64,000 nt of DNA, taken from positions 1,550,001-1,614,000 of the forward strand of contig NC_051117.1 in NCBI RefSeq assembly GCF_014839805.1. The letters are read 5' to 3'. The notes under the pieces were generated by a model that searched no databases, was not told the origin of the DNA, and saw only the letters and a list, made by a program, of their open reading frames with translations. The translations under genes were made by a program, and so were the position numbers. The DNA comes from Manduca sexta (taxonomy: Eukaryota > Arthropoda > Insecta > Lepidoptera > Sphingidae). The first letter of the stretch is position 1. Each line of letters starts with the position of its first letter. Below are positions 40,906 to 53,513 of the stretch, in pieces.

Positions 40906-41394
40906 ATTATATTTTGTATTCAATTATTTCTATTGAATTGGTACAATTTCTCAGGTTTAGTTTACGCTACTGCAAGACGATACTGGTTTATTTTAGTTTT
41001 ATCCCAAGGAGTATACAAATTGTCTTGTGTCTACTACAATTCGATTGTAAAGAATGTCCAAGGTAATGCACCAAATATCTAGCAAATACTTGTATAACAT
41101 ATTCAGAGCACGTGACTCAACAAATTGTGAGAATGAGACCCTTGGATGGGGAATTTGGATTTGAATGGGGAATACAACATTAATTATTTATATTCGCTCT
41201 TATATTTAAATAGTTATATATTTATATTCATGATATGCAATTTTATTAATTTATTACAAGAATTATGTAGTTAGATACGTATAATTATATACAAATTATT
41301 TGCCAGCCTATTAAACGGACGAATATTTAAGTTAAAAAAATAACTTGTCAATACCCATTTTATTATTACAAGTTGCTGTAACGCACATGATCAG

Positions 41395-41668
41395 GGGCTT
41401 TATTCTATGCCACACGTTATTTTTCCAGTACATAACAAACACGTAACGCAGGGCGACGCGTTTAAGAAAATAGGAATTGGCATACTGGGGCATGATTCTC
41501 TACGACAATGTCGAACTTGTAACACGGCGTGTTTCGTTAACTTCGTGTTATGACTGTGTAAGAGTATTCTGGATGCTAATTTGACATTTCATGAACACGA
41601 TGAGGTGTGACACATCCGCCTTACGGGCATGTTACGAATTGTCAAAATAACGTGCGGCAATCCAGCGC
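41395..41668. mobile_element. M1 MITE dimer or nested pair
   Basis: The left end GGGGCTTTATTCTATGCCAC with CACGTTATTTTT is followed at 41488 by GGGGCATGATTCTCTACGAC and CGAACTTGTAACACGG, a second left-type end in the other orientation. The right side closes with TGTCAAAATAACGTGCGGCA. Confidence 0.6.
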
Positions 41669-41699
41669 GTCTATGCGCGTTTAGACAAATTAATTATTT

Positions 41700-42800
41700 A
41701 GATACAACGACTGTATAATTTCTATTGACGATAGTATCCTCTTTACATCGTGAAAACTCAAATATAATATTCTACCCTTATCAGAAACAAAACAAACATA
41801 AATCCTAAATGATCGAATTAATATTCAAACCTATGTTGTTGTATCTTGATAGTCAAATTTGTGTTATGGGCTCAGCGGTGAAAAATAAGCTACTTTACTA
41901 CTGGCAACCCGACTTTTGACAACAATTGAGGTCAATCAAGTTTATTTTTCATTACTTCGATGTAATATTTCTATTAGTAAATAGATAGGCCAAACAAATA
42001 TAAAACACTAATGAAGGTATCTTTTTAAACAATGTTTTCTTAATTATGTACATTACAATTAATACTATGTAGTTTCTTTGTGGTGAAAGTTTTGTACCTA
42101 TAAAGTTTGATAACAATAAAGATTATTGAAGAAATTTTTACTAGTTATACATTATTGTTGTTATAAGTAATTGGTAGAGGTCTTAATCAAGGGCTTAGCC
42201 AGCTTTAAATTAAATATCAAAATCTTCTAAATGTGAATATCGATCCAGGGAAACAAAGCAAAAATTTCATGTAGGTAATCCCAATAATTTTACACAATTA
42301 CAAACAAAAGTATGTAATCATGTTAAATCTAAAATTGTTTGTACAAACACTTCCTTTTTATTTTAGGAGACCAAAGGCATCTTACATTAAATACTAATGT
42401 TAACAAAACTGATAATATCAAATGTAATAATAAAATAATTTCTTTTACAGGATAGTGAATGTAATGCAAGATATTCCAAATAAATAATAGTAAAATATAC
42501 TCAGTTTTAACAACACATTATTTTTGTTTTATTTGTTGTTCAGTCTTAGATAACATAATATACTTAAGTAAAATTTCTATACATGAGTTTGAATGTTTGT
42601 TAATTAATCAGTTTTACCTTAATAACTAAATGAATGTGTATGAAATATGGTACTCAGACAGTAAGCTGTGGATTGAATAGAGTACTTTTTATTCCAAAAA
42701 GATTAATGCCGGTTGAGCGGCAAATAGAAGTTACTAGGTAATAGAGCTATACATTTTTAAAAATAACGTTTAATAGGCAATATACACTTATTTTAATTAT
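41700..42800. other. AT-rich DNA, nothing recognised
   Basis: There is no gene or clear repeat, only A/T-rich tracts and short random open frames. Confidence 0.4.
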
Positions 42801-42802
42801 TG

Positions 42803-43112
42803 TTGGTAAGTCTGTTATATGTGAGTGTCTGTCTTAATAGTTATAAGGTGTCTATGGCAATGTCTATTTCTATAGCCAAGTTAAACTGTGTCCATGCACT
42901 GATGTGTACCAGTTTAGAGGAAATTGTAACTAGCGTAATTACTTTATAAGACCTAAAATCTTTGTCTCATTCTGAAAACCTACTGTGGAACGTCACATAG
43001 TGCTTTACAATTCAAAGTTCCGGATGGCATTGTAACTGTTTATGGGCGGTCGTATCGCTTATCATCAGGTAAACGGCATCCTCGTCACATTATTTAACTA
43101 AATAAAAAAAGA
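42803..43112 (+). repeat. family D repeat, diverged copy
   Basis: GTTATATGTGAGTGTCTGTC, then GGCAATGTCTATTTCTATAG, TTCAAAGTTCCGGATGGCAT and CTGTTTATGGGCGGTCGTAT, CATCAGGTAAACGGCATCCT align in order with the 31.88-kb copy. Confidence 0.7.
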
Positions 43113-43689
43113 AATTGAGTTAATGCCTTGTCGATTTTGCAACAAATTTTATAATGGAAGGTCCGTAGAATTCCTATTAATATACGTTGTTAGCGCCAAT
43201 TTAACATAAACTGCATAAGCACAACAGCATTTACTATTATTCATATAACAGCATTCGTGTAAAATCTTCAGTAGCATTCAATATATCAATTCAATTCAAT
43301 TTTTAAAATGTGGCTTTAGTAAACAAATCAAGTAAATAAGTCAATGACATTGACATTTGACAATAATTTTGAAGTTATATTTTTTCGTTTAAAAACAATC
43401 ACAATCTACAGAAATTTCTTTAAATTATTTTTATATTCCTTTCATGTTTCTTACATTTAAGTATATACAAAAATAAAGTTTGGCAGTGATTTATTCGAGT
43501 TACATCATTTAATATCACGAATACAAACAAAAAAAAAGCCTTTTCAAAAAAACCGATACTTGCCGATTCGAGGGGATGAAAGATTTCTGAACGCATTAAC
43601 ACATCGTAATATAAAAAAATATTAAGCATAGACAACCTATCGTATGGCATACACAATACCTATTTTTCAATTACACATCGTGGCGCGTG

Positions 43690-43868
43690 TATGAAACGCG
43701 TTTGTGTTTAGAGCTTGTTTTGACAACACGCGTTTACGGTGTGTTATCGCGAGTAGCATAGGGAATCAACCTACAGAACCATTTCACGCTAATTTCATGA
43801 AGATAACTCGGCCGTGTTACGAGTATACATAGAGATTATAGCATTAAGGTCATAGAGATTAAGGCCCT
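43690..43868. mobile_element. M1 MITE, diverged copy
   Basis: The right half AACCATTTCACGCTAATTTC, GATAACTCGGCCGTGTTACG and the end AGATTAAGGCCC match 44.8 kb; the left half is poorly conserved. Confidence 0.5.
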
Positions 43869-44515
43869 AGTATTGCTTAAAACTAAGTTTGTTATTAATT
43901 GTAAGCTAACAAGTATTTAATAACATAATCCTCTCTTAGTACTTTATTTAATAATATGCTTGATAGTGGTCACTCGTCACCTGCAATGGATTCTTATTTC
44001 CCTTATATATCTAATCAATCAGGATTTTTGTTTGCCACCAAAATTTAAAAAATGTAAGTGAAAATTCAATTAAGTATTTCAAGCACATACGTTAATAAAG
44101 CATATTTTATTTTAAGATCAATAATCAATGTTTAAGGTTCATCTTTCCGTAGTAAAGCTATGACAGAAATAGCCATTAGATAAGGTAAAAATATCATAAT
44201 CTATTTCTTTTAAAAGATCCAGGAAGTTGTAATAGCAATTGACATTGTAAACGTTTTCTTGTTACTACTGCTGTCTCATTATGATCGCAATCGACATTAC
44301 AGTTGTAATTAAGTTTAATTACATAACACGATAATGCCAACTCGCATCCGCCATTTAGATTTCCTGCTGTTATGTTACCTAATTAGGTTGAACTATTTAT
44401 GACATAAAAATAATATACTTTTATGTCAATGTGATATATTGTCAGCGGCAAACATTTATTCAAGTATTTTAAAGAATAGATTTAGGCTTCGGTACTGCTG
44501 TTAGCAGCATATTGC

Positions 44516-44691
44516 AAAAATGTTTTGACGAATTTTCTGCAAACGGATTTACACAGGCTGATCCTGGAACGCGACAAACCCACCATAGTGTGCCACTATG
44601 GTGGGTTTTAACACCTTGTGGTCGGTGGTCGCTGTCCGGGCGTATATAAAATATATCGTACAACCAGCAGAAAATTCGTCCAAACGTTTTT
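44516..44691 (-). repeat. family C repeat copy bounded by 25-bp inverted repeats and holding a 15-bp hairpin
   Basis: The inner 14 bp GACGAATTTTCTGC (44527-44540) and GCAGAAAATTCGTC (44667-44680) are exact complements; the pairing extends outward to 25 bp with two mismatches. Inside, AAACCCACCATAGTG (44576-44590) and CACTATGGTGGGTTT (44594-44608) form a perfect hairpin with a 3-nt loop. The remaining sequence matches family C on the minus strand. Confidence 0.8.
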
Positions 44692-44796
44692 CACAATCAG
44701 TGTAGGTAATAGATATTTTGACAAATAATATTTACCAACAATCATAGTCATTAAGACGCAGAGGTTTGTAATACTGTTTTGTTTCGGTTGCTACGA

Positions 44797-44966
44797 GGGC
44801 CCTGATTCTCTATGCCACACGTTATTTTGACAGTAAGTAACAACTACGTAACGCATCACGTCGCGTTTAAGACAATATAAATTGGCACACGAATACCATT
44901 CCACGCTAATTCCACAAGAATAACACGGCCGTGTTACAAGTTTACACTGTCATAGAGTATAAGGCC
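44797..44966. mobile_element. M1 MITE, best-preserved second copy
   Basis: It starts GGGCCCTGATTCTCTATGCC and CACACGTTATTTTGACAG, and ends GTTACAAGTTTACACTGTCA, TAGAGTATAAGGCC. The length is 170 bp, no coding capacity. Confidence 0.75.
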
Positions 44967-45280
44967 GCAGAGGAGAAACTTCCTCTTGTTATTCAGATGT
45001 ATAAGAAACTGCTAGTAAAAACAATACATGGTTATTTTATAATGAACAAAAAACTATCTCATTAATGATTATATCACTAAATGAAGCTTAATGATTTGTA
45101 GGTGCTACATAATTGTTCATTCTAATAATATTACAAATCACGATAACCTCTCGACTGATAAACAATTTATAATCAAGAAGTGACAAGTTTCTCATATATG
45201 GAGATCTGGTAAATATCAGCGCTATCTATCTTTGCCGAATAGTATGCTTTTGTATTTCGGTTTGAAAGATATAGCCAGTG

Positions 45281-45395
45281 TATTTATTTATTTATTTTCA
45301 CTTAGGATACACTACCCATGGTATATAGGCGGACTTAATGCCATGGGCATTGTCTCCCAAGTCCCAGTCAACAATGGGGTGGTGTAGAGTTGACG
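45281..45395 (-). repeat. probable retroelement 3' tail
   Basis: A (TTTA)n stretch, complement of a poly(A)-type tail, is followed by CACTTAGGATACACTACCCA and GGCGGACTTAATGCCATGGG. This resembles the 3' UTR of a LINE on the minus strand; no coding part is visible. Confidence 0.35.
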
Positions 45396-45561
45396 AAGGC
45401 TGATGCACAATAAAAAAGAAAAAGAAAAACACATAAGAATAATAATAAAACAAACATATAATTATGAGATGTACCGAGTTAAAAACGATATACTCGTATT
45501 TAGAGGAAATCTTGAGACTTCACCGTACATTAGCATGCACTTTTTTGTAATTTAAAGTAGA

Positions 45562-46045
45562 GTCAGGAGCCCTATTCCGTTTAAGGGGCAAATCCGTCTC
45601 TTTTCAATTATGGACGATCTTATCGATGTTCACTTTGATATACGTATAGATAATTAGGGGATTTATTGAGTCTTTTACCTCGTCAGACTGCCTCGGTGGC
45701 GTAGTTGATTGCATGCGCGGTACGGCAGCGCCCTGAGGCCTGGGTTCGAATCCTGGGTCAGGCAAAGTGATATTTGGGTTTTTGTGCTGAGTATCAGTTC
45801 GGAGTCTGGAATTTGGGCCCAATATGGTGAAAGACTCGCCCCATATCACATCATGAGACGGAACACACTTGGCGAAAAGTTGGTGCCGTGGTTGCGCCTC
45901 TGCATACCCCTCGGGGTAAATGCGTGATGTGTGTTTTGTTTGTTTTGTTTTTACCTGTACAGGTATCATAGCTGTCCTCTGAATGGAATGCCCACAATTC
46001 CAAAAAGACGGAAGTGCCTTCGTAGGCGGAATAGGGCCTCCTGAC
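45562..46045. mobile_element. MITE (family M3) split by a SINE
   Basis: The left end GTCAGGAGCCCTATTCCG and the complement of the right end, GTCAGGAGGCCCTATTCCG, are inverted repeats with one extra base. A family A SINE occupies 45686-45950, leaving about 220 bp of MITE. Confidence 0.75.
45686..45950 (+). mobile_element. SINE family A (tRNA-derived), near full length, nested in a MITE
   Basis: It runs from GACTGCCTCGGTGGCGTAGT through the B-box GGTTCGAATCC at 45743-45753 to CCCCTCGGGGTAAATGCGTG and a T/G-rich tail. TTTTACCT occurs just before and just after it, a probable short target duplication. Confidence 0.87.
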
Positions 46046-46656
46046 TATACTTAACTTGTCGTTTAGTAATAAAAATATATTATCCTTTATAAACGTGAAA
46101 TTTGTAATTCTTATTAGTAGGTATGTTGTTTTTTGTATGTGTTATAAAATCGTTGATATGGCAATGTTGTAACTAACCTTATAACATTCTCAACTTATAA
46201 CCTATAGATTACATTAATATATATTCTGATTTAAATTATAAGCATACATAATCACTATACATTGTTTTGTGATAATCAGATTGAGGCGTTAGAAACAATG
46301 TTATCTTGTAATTTTCTTAACATTTCTAGAACTATCTTACCTATATCCAAAGTCTTAATCTAACTCTTAGATACATAAAAACCCACTTTAATTCTGTTTT
46401 ATCGAACTCAGAACTTCATAGTTAAAGTACCCAATCATCAAACTAAGGACTATACCCTGTAGAACAAACATTCCTTAAGCAAGAATCGAAGCTATAATAA
46501 CACCGTTACTATATTACGCCAACACACGTGATGCCGATTATATCCTTAGATCGTATTGATTGGTTTGAGTGATGGGTTAACCAGCGGTTCATCTTAATGA
46601 TTCATACAGAGGGTCAAAAACTGTTTGGACTCCAATTGATCAATGAACCATGCTTA

Positions 46657-46837
46657 TCTATACTTCTATACTATTATATAAAGCTGAAGAGTTTGTTTGT
46701 TTGAACGCGCTAAACTCAGGAACAACTAAGTCGATTTTGCTTATTTTGACTAATAGGAAGCAACATTACTCCAAGTGCTACTACTTTTTATCCCAGGAAA
46801 ACTTTTATACACGGGCGGAGTTGCAGGCAAAAGCTAG
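46657..46837 (+). mobile_element. short complete Helitron-like element (181 bp)
   Basis: After A46656 it starts TCTATACTTC, continues AAGCTGAAGAGTTTGTTTGT and GAACGCGCTAAACTCAGGAA, and ends GGCAAAAGCTAG before T46838. Both termini and the A/T target are intact. Most of the interior found at 17.4 kb is missing. Confidence 0.75.
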
Positions 46838-47089
46838 TGAATTATGAATGTAGAACAGTTTTTCTAGAATAGTATATATAGTATAGATAACAATTTTTTG
46901 TTCAAGATATATATTTTAAACAGCTCTCAAGTGCAATGTGTTAATTAAACTCCTTATAAAGCGAACTTCCAGTTTTTTGTATAAGTGTCTGCCTCTACAG
47001 TCTACCGTTATAATGTCAATGACATTAACACTTACATACATAATATTATACGCATAAAGGTATAACCTTCTAATCAATATTATTGTACT

Positions 47090-47470
47090 TAGTTATTTCT
47101 CACGACACTGCCCGCGTGATTATTCAGCCTCAGAATAAAAGTCCGATTGTGTATTCTTCCGGGATAAAACACAGGCGTAATGTTAATCCAGGAAAATATG
47201 GTCTATCTTCAAGAGCGGTGCCAGCCGATGGACCACGGCCAGGCCTCATTCTCCATATCACCTTGCCCCCTAAGTATGGAGAATGAGAAAAGTATGAATT
47301 GTAGGTAAAGAACACATGTGCCTTCCCTACTCCCCCTCTCTCGCTTAAACAATAACAGAGCAGAGCGTAAATGAGCTTACGGAATATTAGGAATGAAATT
47401 GGTGAATTCATTCAAGTTTTAGAGCCTCTAGGGGGGGCGGCTGCCCCTCACTGACTACCCCTCTCCCTTG
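47090..47470. other. mixed, GC-richer unexplained segment
   Basis: Contains CACGGCCAGGCCTCATTCTC, a nearby inverted match CTCCATA...TATGGAG (47252-47281) and a G-rich run near 47430. I cannot assign it; it is probably repeat-derived. Confidence 0.3.
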
Positions 47471-47904
47471 GCGACGTCCTTGTCTATCTGTGTGCGAAAT
47501 TCCATTCAAATCCGTTCAGCAGTTACGTCTAAGATATTTCCAAATCTTCAAACAAGGTTTGGTAGTTATAACAACGCTATGTGACTGATAAAATGTGGTT
47601 AAGATTGACTCGTTTGACGTCAATTTAGTGTTATCGGGACTTCTACTTATATTTGCGATACGTTCCATTCAAGGAAAACGTTCTGAGGAAATTCCCGTTT
47701 AAAGTACATATTTAGTGTTATGGGTTTCGATTTCGCTATTTAATATTTTATTTCTGAATACAAATAACACTTATTACATTTTAATTTAATGCATATCGAC
47801 TAAAGTAAGTTAATAATCAGGTAATTAAATAAATCTTTAGACTGTCAATTAACAGTATTTTAAAAGGAATTATTCGTTAAGTTTTGTTTTTCCTTTTCTA
47901 CATA

Positions 47905-48086
47905 GTTTGTAGCCAGTATTACTACTGAACATAATAAGACTTAACATCTGATGTCTCAGGATGACGAGCGCAGTTAAATACTAACCAATGCTATGTAATT
48001 CAAGGTGTTGAATGGTGTTCCTACTATTTATGGGCGGTCGTATCGGTTACCATCAGGCGAACGGTGACGTCTTGTAATTGCAATAA
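47905..48086 (+). repeat. family D repeat, 3' part
   Basis: GTAGCCAGTATTACTACTGA, AAGACTTAACATCTGATGTC, TCAGGATGACGAGCGCAGTT and TATGGGCGGTCGTATCGGTT, CCATCAGGCGAACGG match the second half of the 31.88-kb copy closely. Confidence 0.75.
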
Positions 48087-48959
48087 AAAAATAGTTACGG
48101 TATATTATTTTTATAATATTCGGCGATTACAAACTTACTTCAAAATAATCTATGTAATATAAATGTAACAATATAAAAATTTACTCATAACAAAGAATGA
48201 GGATTGAAAACATGGCAGCCATTTGCCACGTCATAACTAATTTGATTCTTGTTCTATAGAAACAAAATATATACTTGATTAAAAATCATGTCACGTTGTC
48301 CTACACATGGTGGTATCGTAAAATTCTGACGTCATGAACTTGAAATAGTTTATAGAGTAATTAAATATTTGATTTCAGGTTATTATTTCCTACAATATTT
48401 AAATATTTCATTTTCAAAATAGTTTTTTTTTTATTTTATATTATAATTCCAAAAGGTTTATATATAGAAAGTAATAATTATTGTGAGATTTATATCAATA
48501 TGTATGCAAAAAAATATACACACTGACACCAATTATATCCAGAAGTGGATTTGGTGTTCAATGATGATGAAGTCTTCATACATCCCTTACATATATATCA
48601 CGCCATTACTTTTCCAGAGGTATTAGAACATTAAGACGATACTCCAGGTCTTCATCATGATTTTATTGCAATAGTTTCTTTAAATATCGCTTCCATGAAA
48701 TATATTTGCATTATTACACCAATGAATCAATACCATTATTCCTCTACTATAATTATCATTACTATAGCTAGTATAATTATGATATTGTTATCAAAGCCAA
48801 GGTTATGACGTTTCGATATACATATTAAGTTTATGTATTATTTAGAGTTAAAATTATGATATTATATATAGGAGGTAATGTATAGAATTACTGATTCGGG
48901 AAACGAAAATTCTTTTCCTAAAGGGTAATTACGTTACAATCCTAATGATTTTCCATTCC

Positions 48960-49085
48960 GAAAGTATGTAACGTCTACCAAAGGTTAAGCCTGCGTGGTA
49001 GATTAAGGCCTAAATGATCACAGCAGTAAAGGAGGTCCATGCCCAGCCGTGGGACAGTAAATAATACACAGCTGGCATTATTATT
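48960..49085 (+). mobile_element. SINE family B, 3' fragment
   Basis: TAACGTCTACCAAAGGTTAA, GTGGTAGATTAAGGCCTAAA and GCCCAGCCGTGGGACAGTAA, then CAGCTGGCATTATTATTATG, correspond to the last 125 bp of the family B copy at 19.55 kb. Confidence 0.7.
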
Positions 49086-49089
49086 ATGT

Positions 49090-50560
49090 CTCTGAATGCT
49101 ATGAGTTACGAATTCCGAGTCCGCGCGGGACTGTTTTGACTCGTATTATTGTATTCGGTAGATATTTTTTATACTAACATTGTCAGAAGTTGAATTAAAT
49201 GAAAGAGAAATTAATAAAAAGAACTATTTCATAAATTATTGTTCAGATAACTTAGGATATTAACTTATTTCAAATGCCGATTGTATGAATAAATATGGAA
49301 ATGTGTTCTATTTACGTATTTTTTTAAATTTAAATGCATGATTATGTATTCTAATAAATTCAGACAATAAATAGTCATAAAATGTAACACGATTCTACGT
49401 GAAAAAAGAAATAAAAATTACCTATTGGCTGTATTGTCTTTGACCCAGTCGATTCAAAGGAACGAATTAAAAAAAATACATATGATTTTCGAAATTAGAA
49501 CTTTCTGTCTAGGCGGGAAAATTTCAATGCAAATACCTACCACAGTTACTTATTTATATTATTTGTTTTTTTTTTGTTACAATTACGTAGTTATGCACTT
49601 TTCGGAAATGTTTGCATGTGCAACCATGAAACTAATTCTCGTAGATTTGTGTTTTGACATTTTTGCGCTACTTTAACAAGATTTTTTTTTAACAGCGAAT
49701 TTAATTCGTATCAACTGGTTAAAATTTAAATAGGCCACTCAGGTTGAATCGTCCTTGTAAAGTGAATAGGTTAAAATATTGTATAAAATATAAACTGCAA
49801 GTGTGTTTATGAAATAATGCGTATAAGTATTAATAAAAAAAAAGTTTTTAAATACTGTATAAAACCTATGTGCCTATCTTATTGACATTTTCCTTTCCCC
49901 ATCGTGGAAAAGGTAACAAATAGGTGGAAATACAATATGTAGAATAGGTAGTCATATTATTATTATTCTGCCTATGTCTTATATTTAAATGTTCCCTTTA
50001 TTTGGTATAAAATTTTAAAATTTAAAGTGGATACCGAATTTAACATAAATTTTAGATTTTGGTGTATGCAAGTTAACATCTGGATGTTATTCTATCTTAT
50101 CTGAATAAATAAGATATTAAATAACACATGTCCCACTCAACACTTAATAAAGAAGTGACTCTCAAAACCTTCTGCTAATATAATTCGCTTTTTTATATCC
50201 TAAACATTGTCATAAAATACTTAAAAACTACAATTAAATTATATTTATATTATAAGTTTGTTCGCGTGACTGATAAAGATTTAACTTATGTTTTATTGTC
50301 ACATTCTTATAAAATAGTTTTATGTGAAAAACATATTTATTTGTAAGTTATTTTTCAAGAATAATATTCTTTATGCTAGCTATGAAATGAAAATAATAAT
50401 TTAAATCTAATGCAATTTTATTGACTGTTACATAAATTTGTTAATAAAAAAAACTGTGATAAACGAAATACATACATAATTCCTACATCGTTTTCCGGTC
50501 AGTTTACGTAATTATATTTTTTACACAGAATACTAAATAAACCACTTCACACAAATCACA
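49090..50560. other. AT-rich DNA, nothing recognised
   Basis: Very AT-rich, with no gene or clear repeat. Confidence 0.4.
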
Positions 50561-50579
50561 ATGTTTTCATTCATAAAGT

Positions 50580-50835
50580 TTTTATTCCGCTAAAGTGGCG
50601 AAAAGACGGGGTTTCGTTCGCGGCCGGGCTCACACTAAGCCCGGTTCCACTCTGCGTGTGTATATTATACATTGTTACGTAGACGGGCAGAGGGTCTTGC
50701 GCGTAACAGATATTTTGCGTAGGTTCCGTACACACCGTCTCAACTGTCAACGCAACACATGTTGTGTGTTGTATCCATCGTTGGCATCTGTGACCCTGTG
50801 ATCCCTCCGCGTCGGAGCAATGTATCTTGGTCACT
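50580..50835 (-). repeat. GC-rich block with minus-strand AATAAA, possible solo LTR or processed insert
   Basis: About 250 bp of clearly GC-richer DNA in AT-rich surroundings. On the minus strand it ends GCGGAATAAAAACTTTATGA, giving a poly(A) signal. It contains a 7-bp-stem hairpin (CCGGGCT ... AGCCCGG near 50623-50643) and TTGACAGTTGAGACGGTGTG, TACGTAACAATGTATAATAT. An 87-codon open frame spans it but shows no motif. TG...CA limits cannot be fixed. Confidence 0.3.
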
Positions 50836-51879
50836 GACTTGTAAAAATTTACGGAATCAAAATTAAATTAATTAGATTACCTCTTTGTATTGCTTGTTTT
50901 TGTGTTAAACAGGAAATTATGCTTTGCCGGAATTTGGTTGTTATTCATGTCTTTACGCTGAAATAAGTAATTGTTACATTTTATTGTCAAGTAAGTAAGT
51001 GATTACAAAAAGATAGTCACTACTTTATAATTACAATTATATAGTATCACGTTGTTACGTCCAAACATAAACACCAAAATTCATACATATGAAGAGTTTA
51101 ATGTGAAGAGAATCCCTTTACGTAGACCTTGTTTACATTTATACAAAATCACCTCATTTTACTTAATAAATGTAATTTGTTTAACCTCGAACCAAATGCG
51201 TATCATTTATTGTTCTATTTTTCCAATTACTATGTATTGTTATATAAAACTCTTATCATAGTTTTAAGTTGAAACGTGGTCACAATTAAGCAGAAATAAA
51301 CTGCAAAATTATGTCATTATTTTTACGCTGTAATAAAATTATTATGTTCTAAAGTTAGCGATGGCAGGTATTTATTTTTAATATATGTATTATTATGATA
51401 ATAATTCATATGTAGGAAACGGTACGATGTATTTTTAACCTTAAATTAACAATTATTAGATTTTGTTTACCAGATTATGAAATTATTAGCATCGGTAACT
51501 TATATAATTAAAAAGATTTTATTCACAAACCACACTTAATGTCTCCCTAATAACAAACAACATAGCAAAAGAAAATAATTCAATAACATTATCATAATTT
51601 TCTGCTTTATTCCAATAAACAGAACCATTTAACACATACAAGCCAATCTATATAGGTTTGGGTTTAATACAGTCTTACGGGACCCTAAAATCAAGTTCAA
51701 TCGGTCGCCCGGCAGCGGTGGGATTCGCAAAGTGAAATCTCGAGAAGTAGTGTTCGCAAGTTTAGACGGTAAGGAATTGATTCTTTGACAAACTTTTAAT
51801 AACAAGGCATTGCTCGCGATTTTTCTTATCTTAAGTCTTGCGTATTTTTATCAACTTATATTGATTATTAACTATGAAA

Positions 51880-52060
51880 TGAAATGAAATCGTTTATTAA
51901 AAAACTAGACTTACAGAGACTTAATTCTACTTAAAATAAATTTATATAAAAGTATGAGATCCTTAAAACTATTATTTCCAGGGGTACCCAAACTAGGCAA
52001 GGCCTTTATCTTGGGCTACCAGCGACAGAGTTAATTAAACTAAGACTTAGGACGAAAGGA
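51880..52060 (-). repeat. probable retroelement 3' end remnant
   Basis: The short tandem GAAATGAAATGAAATCGTTT followed by TAAAACTATTATTTCCAGGG and GGCAAGGCCTTTATCTTGGG suggests a LINE 3' end on the minus strand. There is no coding part, so the call is tentative. Confidence 0.3.
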
Positions 52061-52818
52061 AAAATAAAGGCAACAGAAAACAAAATAAAAATAACGGTAA
52101 CCTAAAACGATGTACGAACTTATTGTGCATAAAATAGAATTATAATCACTAAGTGGGAAAGTGGGACAGAATGATAAACCATGGAGCTCAGGATATTATA
52201 TATGAAATTATTTATTCAACTATAATTATTTTGAATTGTTTGATTCTAATAGTCGAGGGCGACGAGCGCAGTGCGCCACCACGAACTAATTCTTTCAAAG
52301 TTTTGTTTGGCGTTGCCACTGGATATTAGCAAGCGTGGCGCAAACCATAAGGCAAATGACCGGCCCACAATATGCCATTTGTTAAAACTCACTAACTTAA
52401 GTTATATCATGTTGAGAAACTAAATAGATGTAATTAACTAAACGACAGTGGTGAAGGGTGCGTATACCCCGATTCCTACCTGCTTCGTTTATGTAGAATC
52501 TATTTATCGTTAGAATGATTTGCAGACCGCATTTTCTGCATAATATGTTGGATCAGGTTCACTTCGGAAAATTTCCCTTTTCGCCACTGATAAACGACTA
52601 AAGCTAATAGCTCGGTAACATTAACTGCTCCAGCCCCTGACAACACACCGACCATCATTCAGATACCTGTCATAGTGCTTCATATAATAATATTATGTAG
52701 TATTCAGTCTGTTTTATTCGTTTTAGTCTAACGCGTTTTATGTGATTACGTTGTATATTGCCTAATGAATTTTTATTTTTATAATGTTTAAGTTAATCTG
52801 AAAGAAAGTTATATATTA

Positions 52819-53290
52819 CTAGCTTTTGCTTACGGCTTCAACCGCGTGAAATAATTGCATCGATCACACTCACACACACCATCCACTCCATACCAAACAT
52901 CAAAATTGGGTCGTATTTGAGTTTATCGCGTTCAGACAGGCAGACACGTGCAATGGGGGACTTTGTTTTATAATATATTTTTTTTACCTTTTTAAAAGCA
53001 ATAATCTTGTCATACATGATTGTTGCGTAATTTTACACAACGCACGCAACTGAAGGTCTCAAAAATATTTCCCGTTTTTGCAAAATGTTTCATTGATGTT
53101 CCGTTCCTATTGGTCATAGCGTGATGTTTTTATTTTATTTTATAAGTGAGGTTAAATAGCATATAGTCTACCTTAATGCATAAGCTAGCCAACACTAAAG
53201 TATTTTTTCAATTCGAACAAGTAGTTTCTGAGATTAACGCCTTTTGAACAAACAATCAAACTCTTCAGCTTTATAATATAATAGTATAGA
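52819..53290 (-). mobile_element. Helitron-like element with a single repeat unit (472 bp)
   Basis: After A52818 it starts CTAGCTTTTGCTTACGGCTT (minus-strand 3' end) and closes CAGCTTTATAATATAATAGT then ATAGA. The interior aligns in order with 17.4 kb (GGGGGACTTTGTTTTATAAT, CCTATTGGTCATAGCGTGAT, TAGTTTCTGAGATTAACGCC) but has one unit, not eight. The outer base on the right is C instead of T. Confidence 0.75.
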
Positions 53291-53513
53291 CAGTAATCTG
53301 AATGTAATATATAAACCAAGTTAATTAAGAGATAGTTTGCTAAGGTATTTCATCTTGGGGGAAGTTCTGACAACCGGTTCAACGCGTTTCAAGTCATTTG
53401 TAAGAAATTCTAGTTAACTCATGTCTTCATTAAAACTTAATGCTCTATTAAAAAATATAACTTACAAAAACTTAATGCCCTTGTCATCTTTTAATAGTAT
53501 AATTTATTAATAA

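Noticed and set aside
40642..41082. 146-codon open frame
   Set aside because: Its first half is a family A SINE read through in one frame. The rest is AT-rich sequence without motif or splice context.
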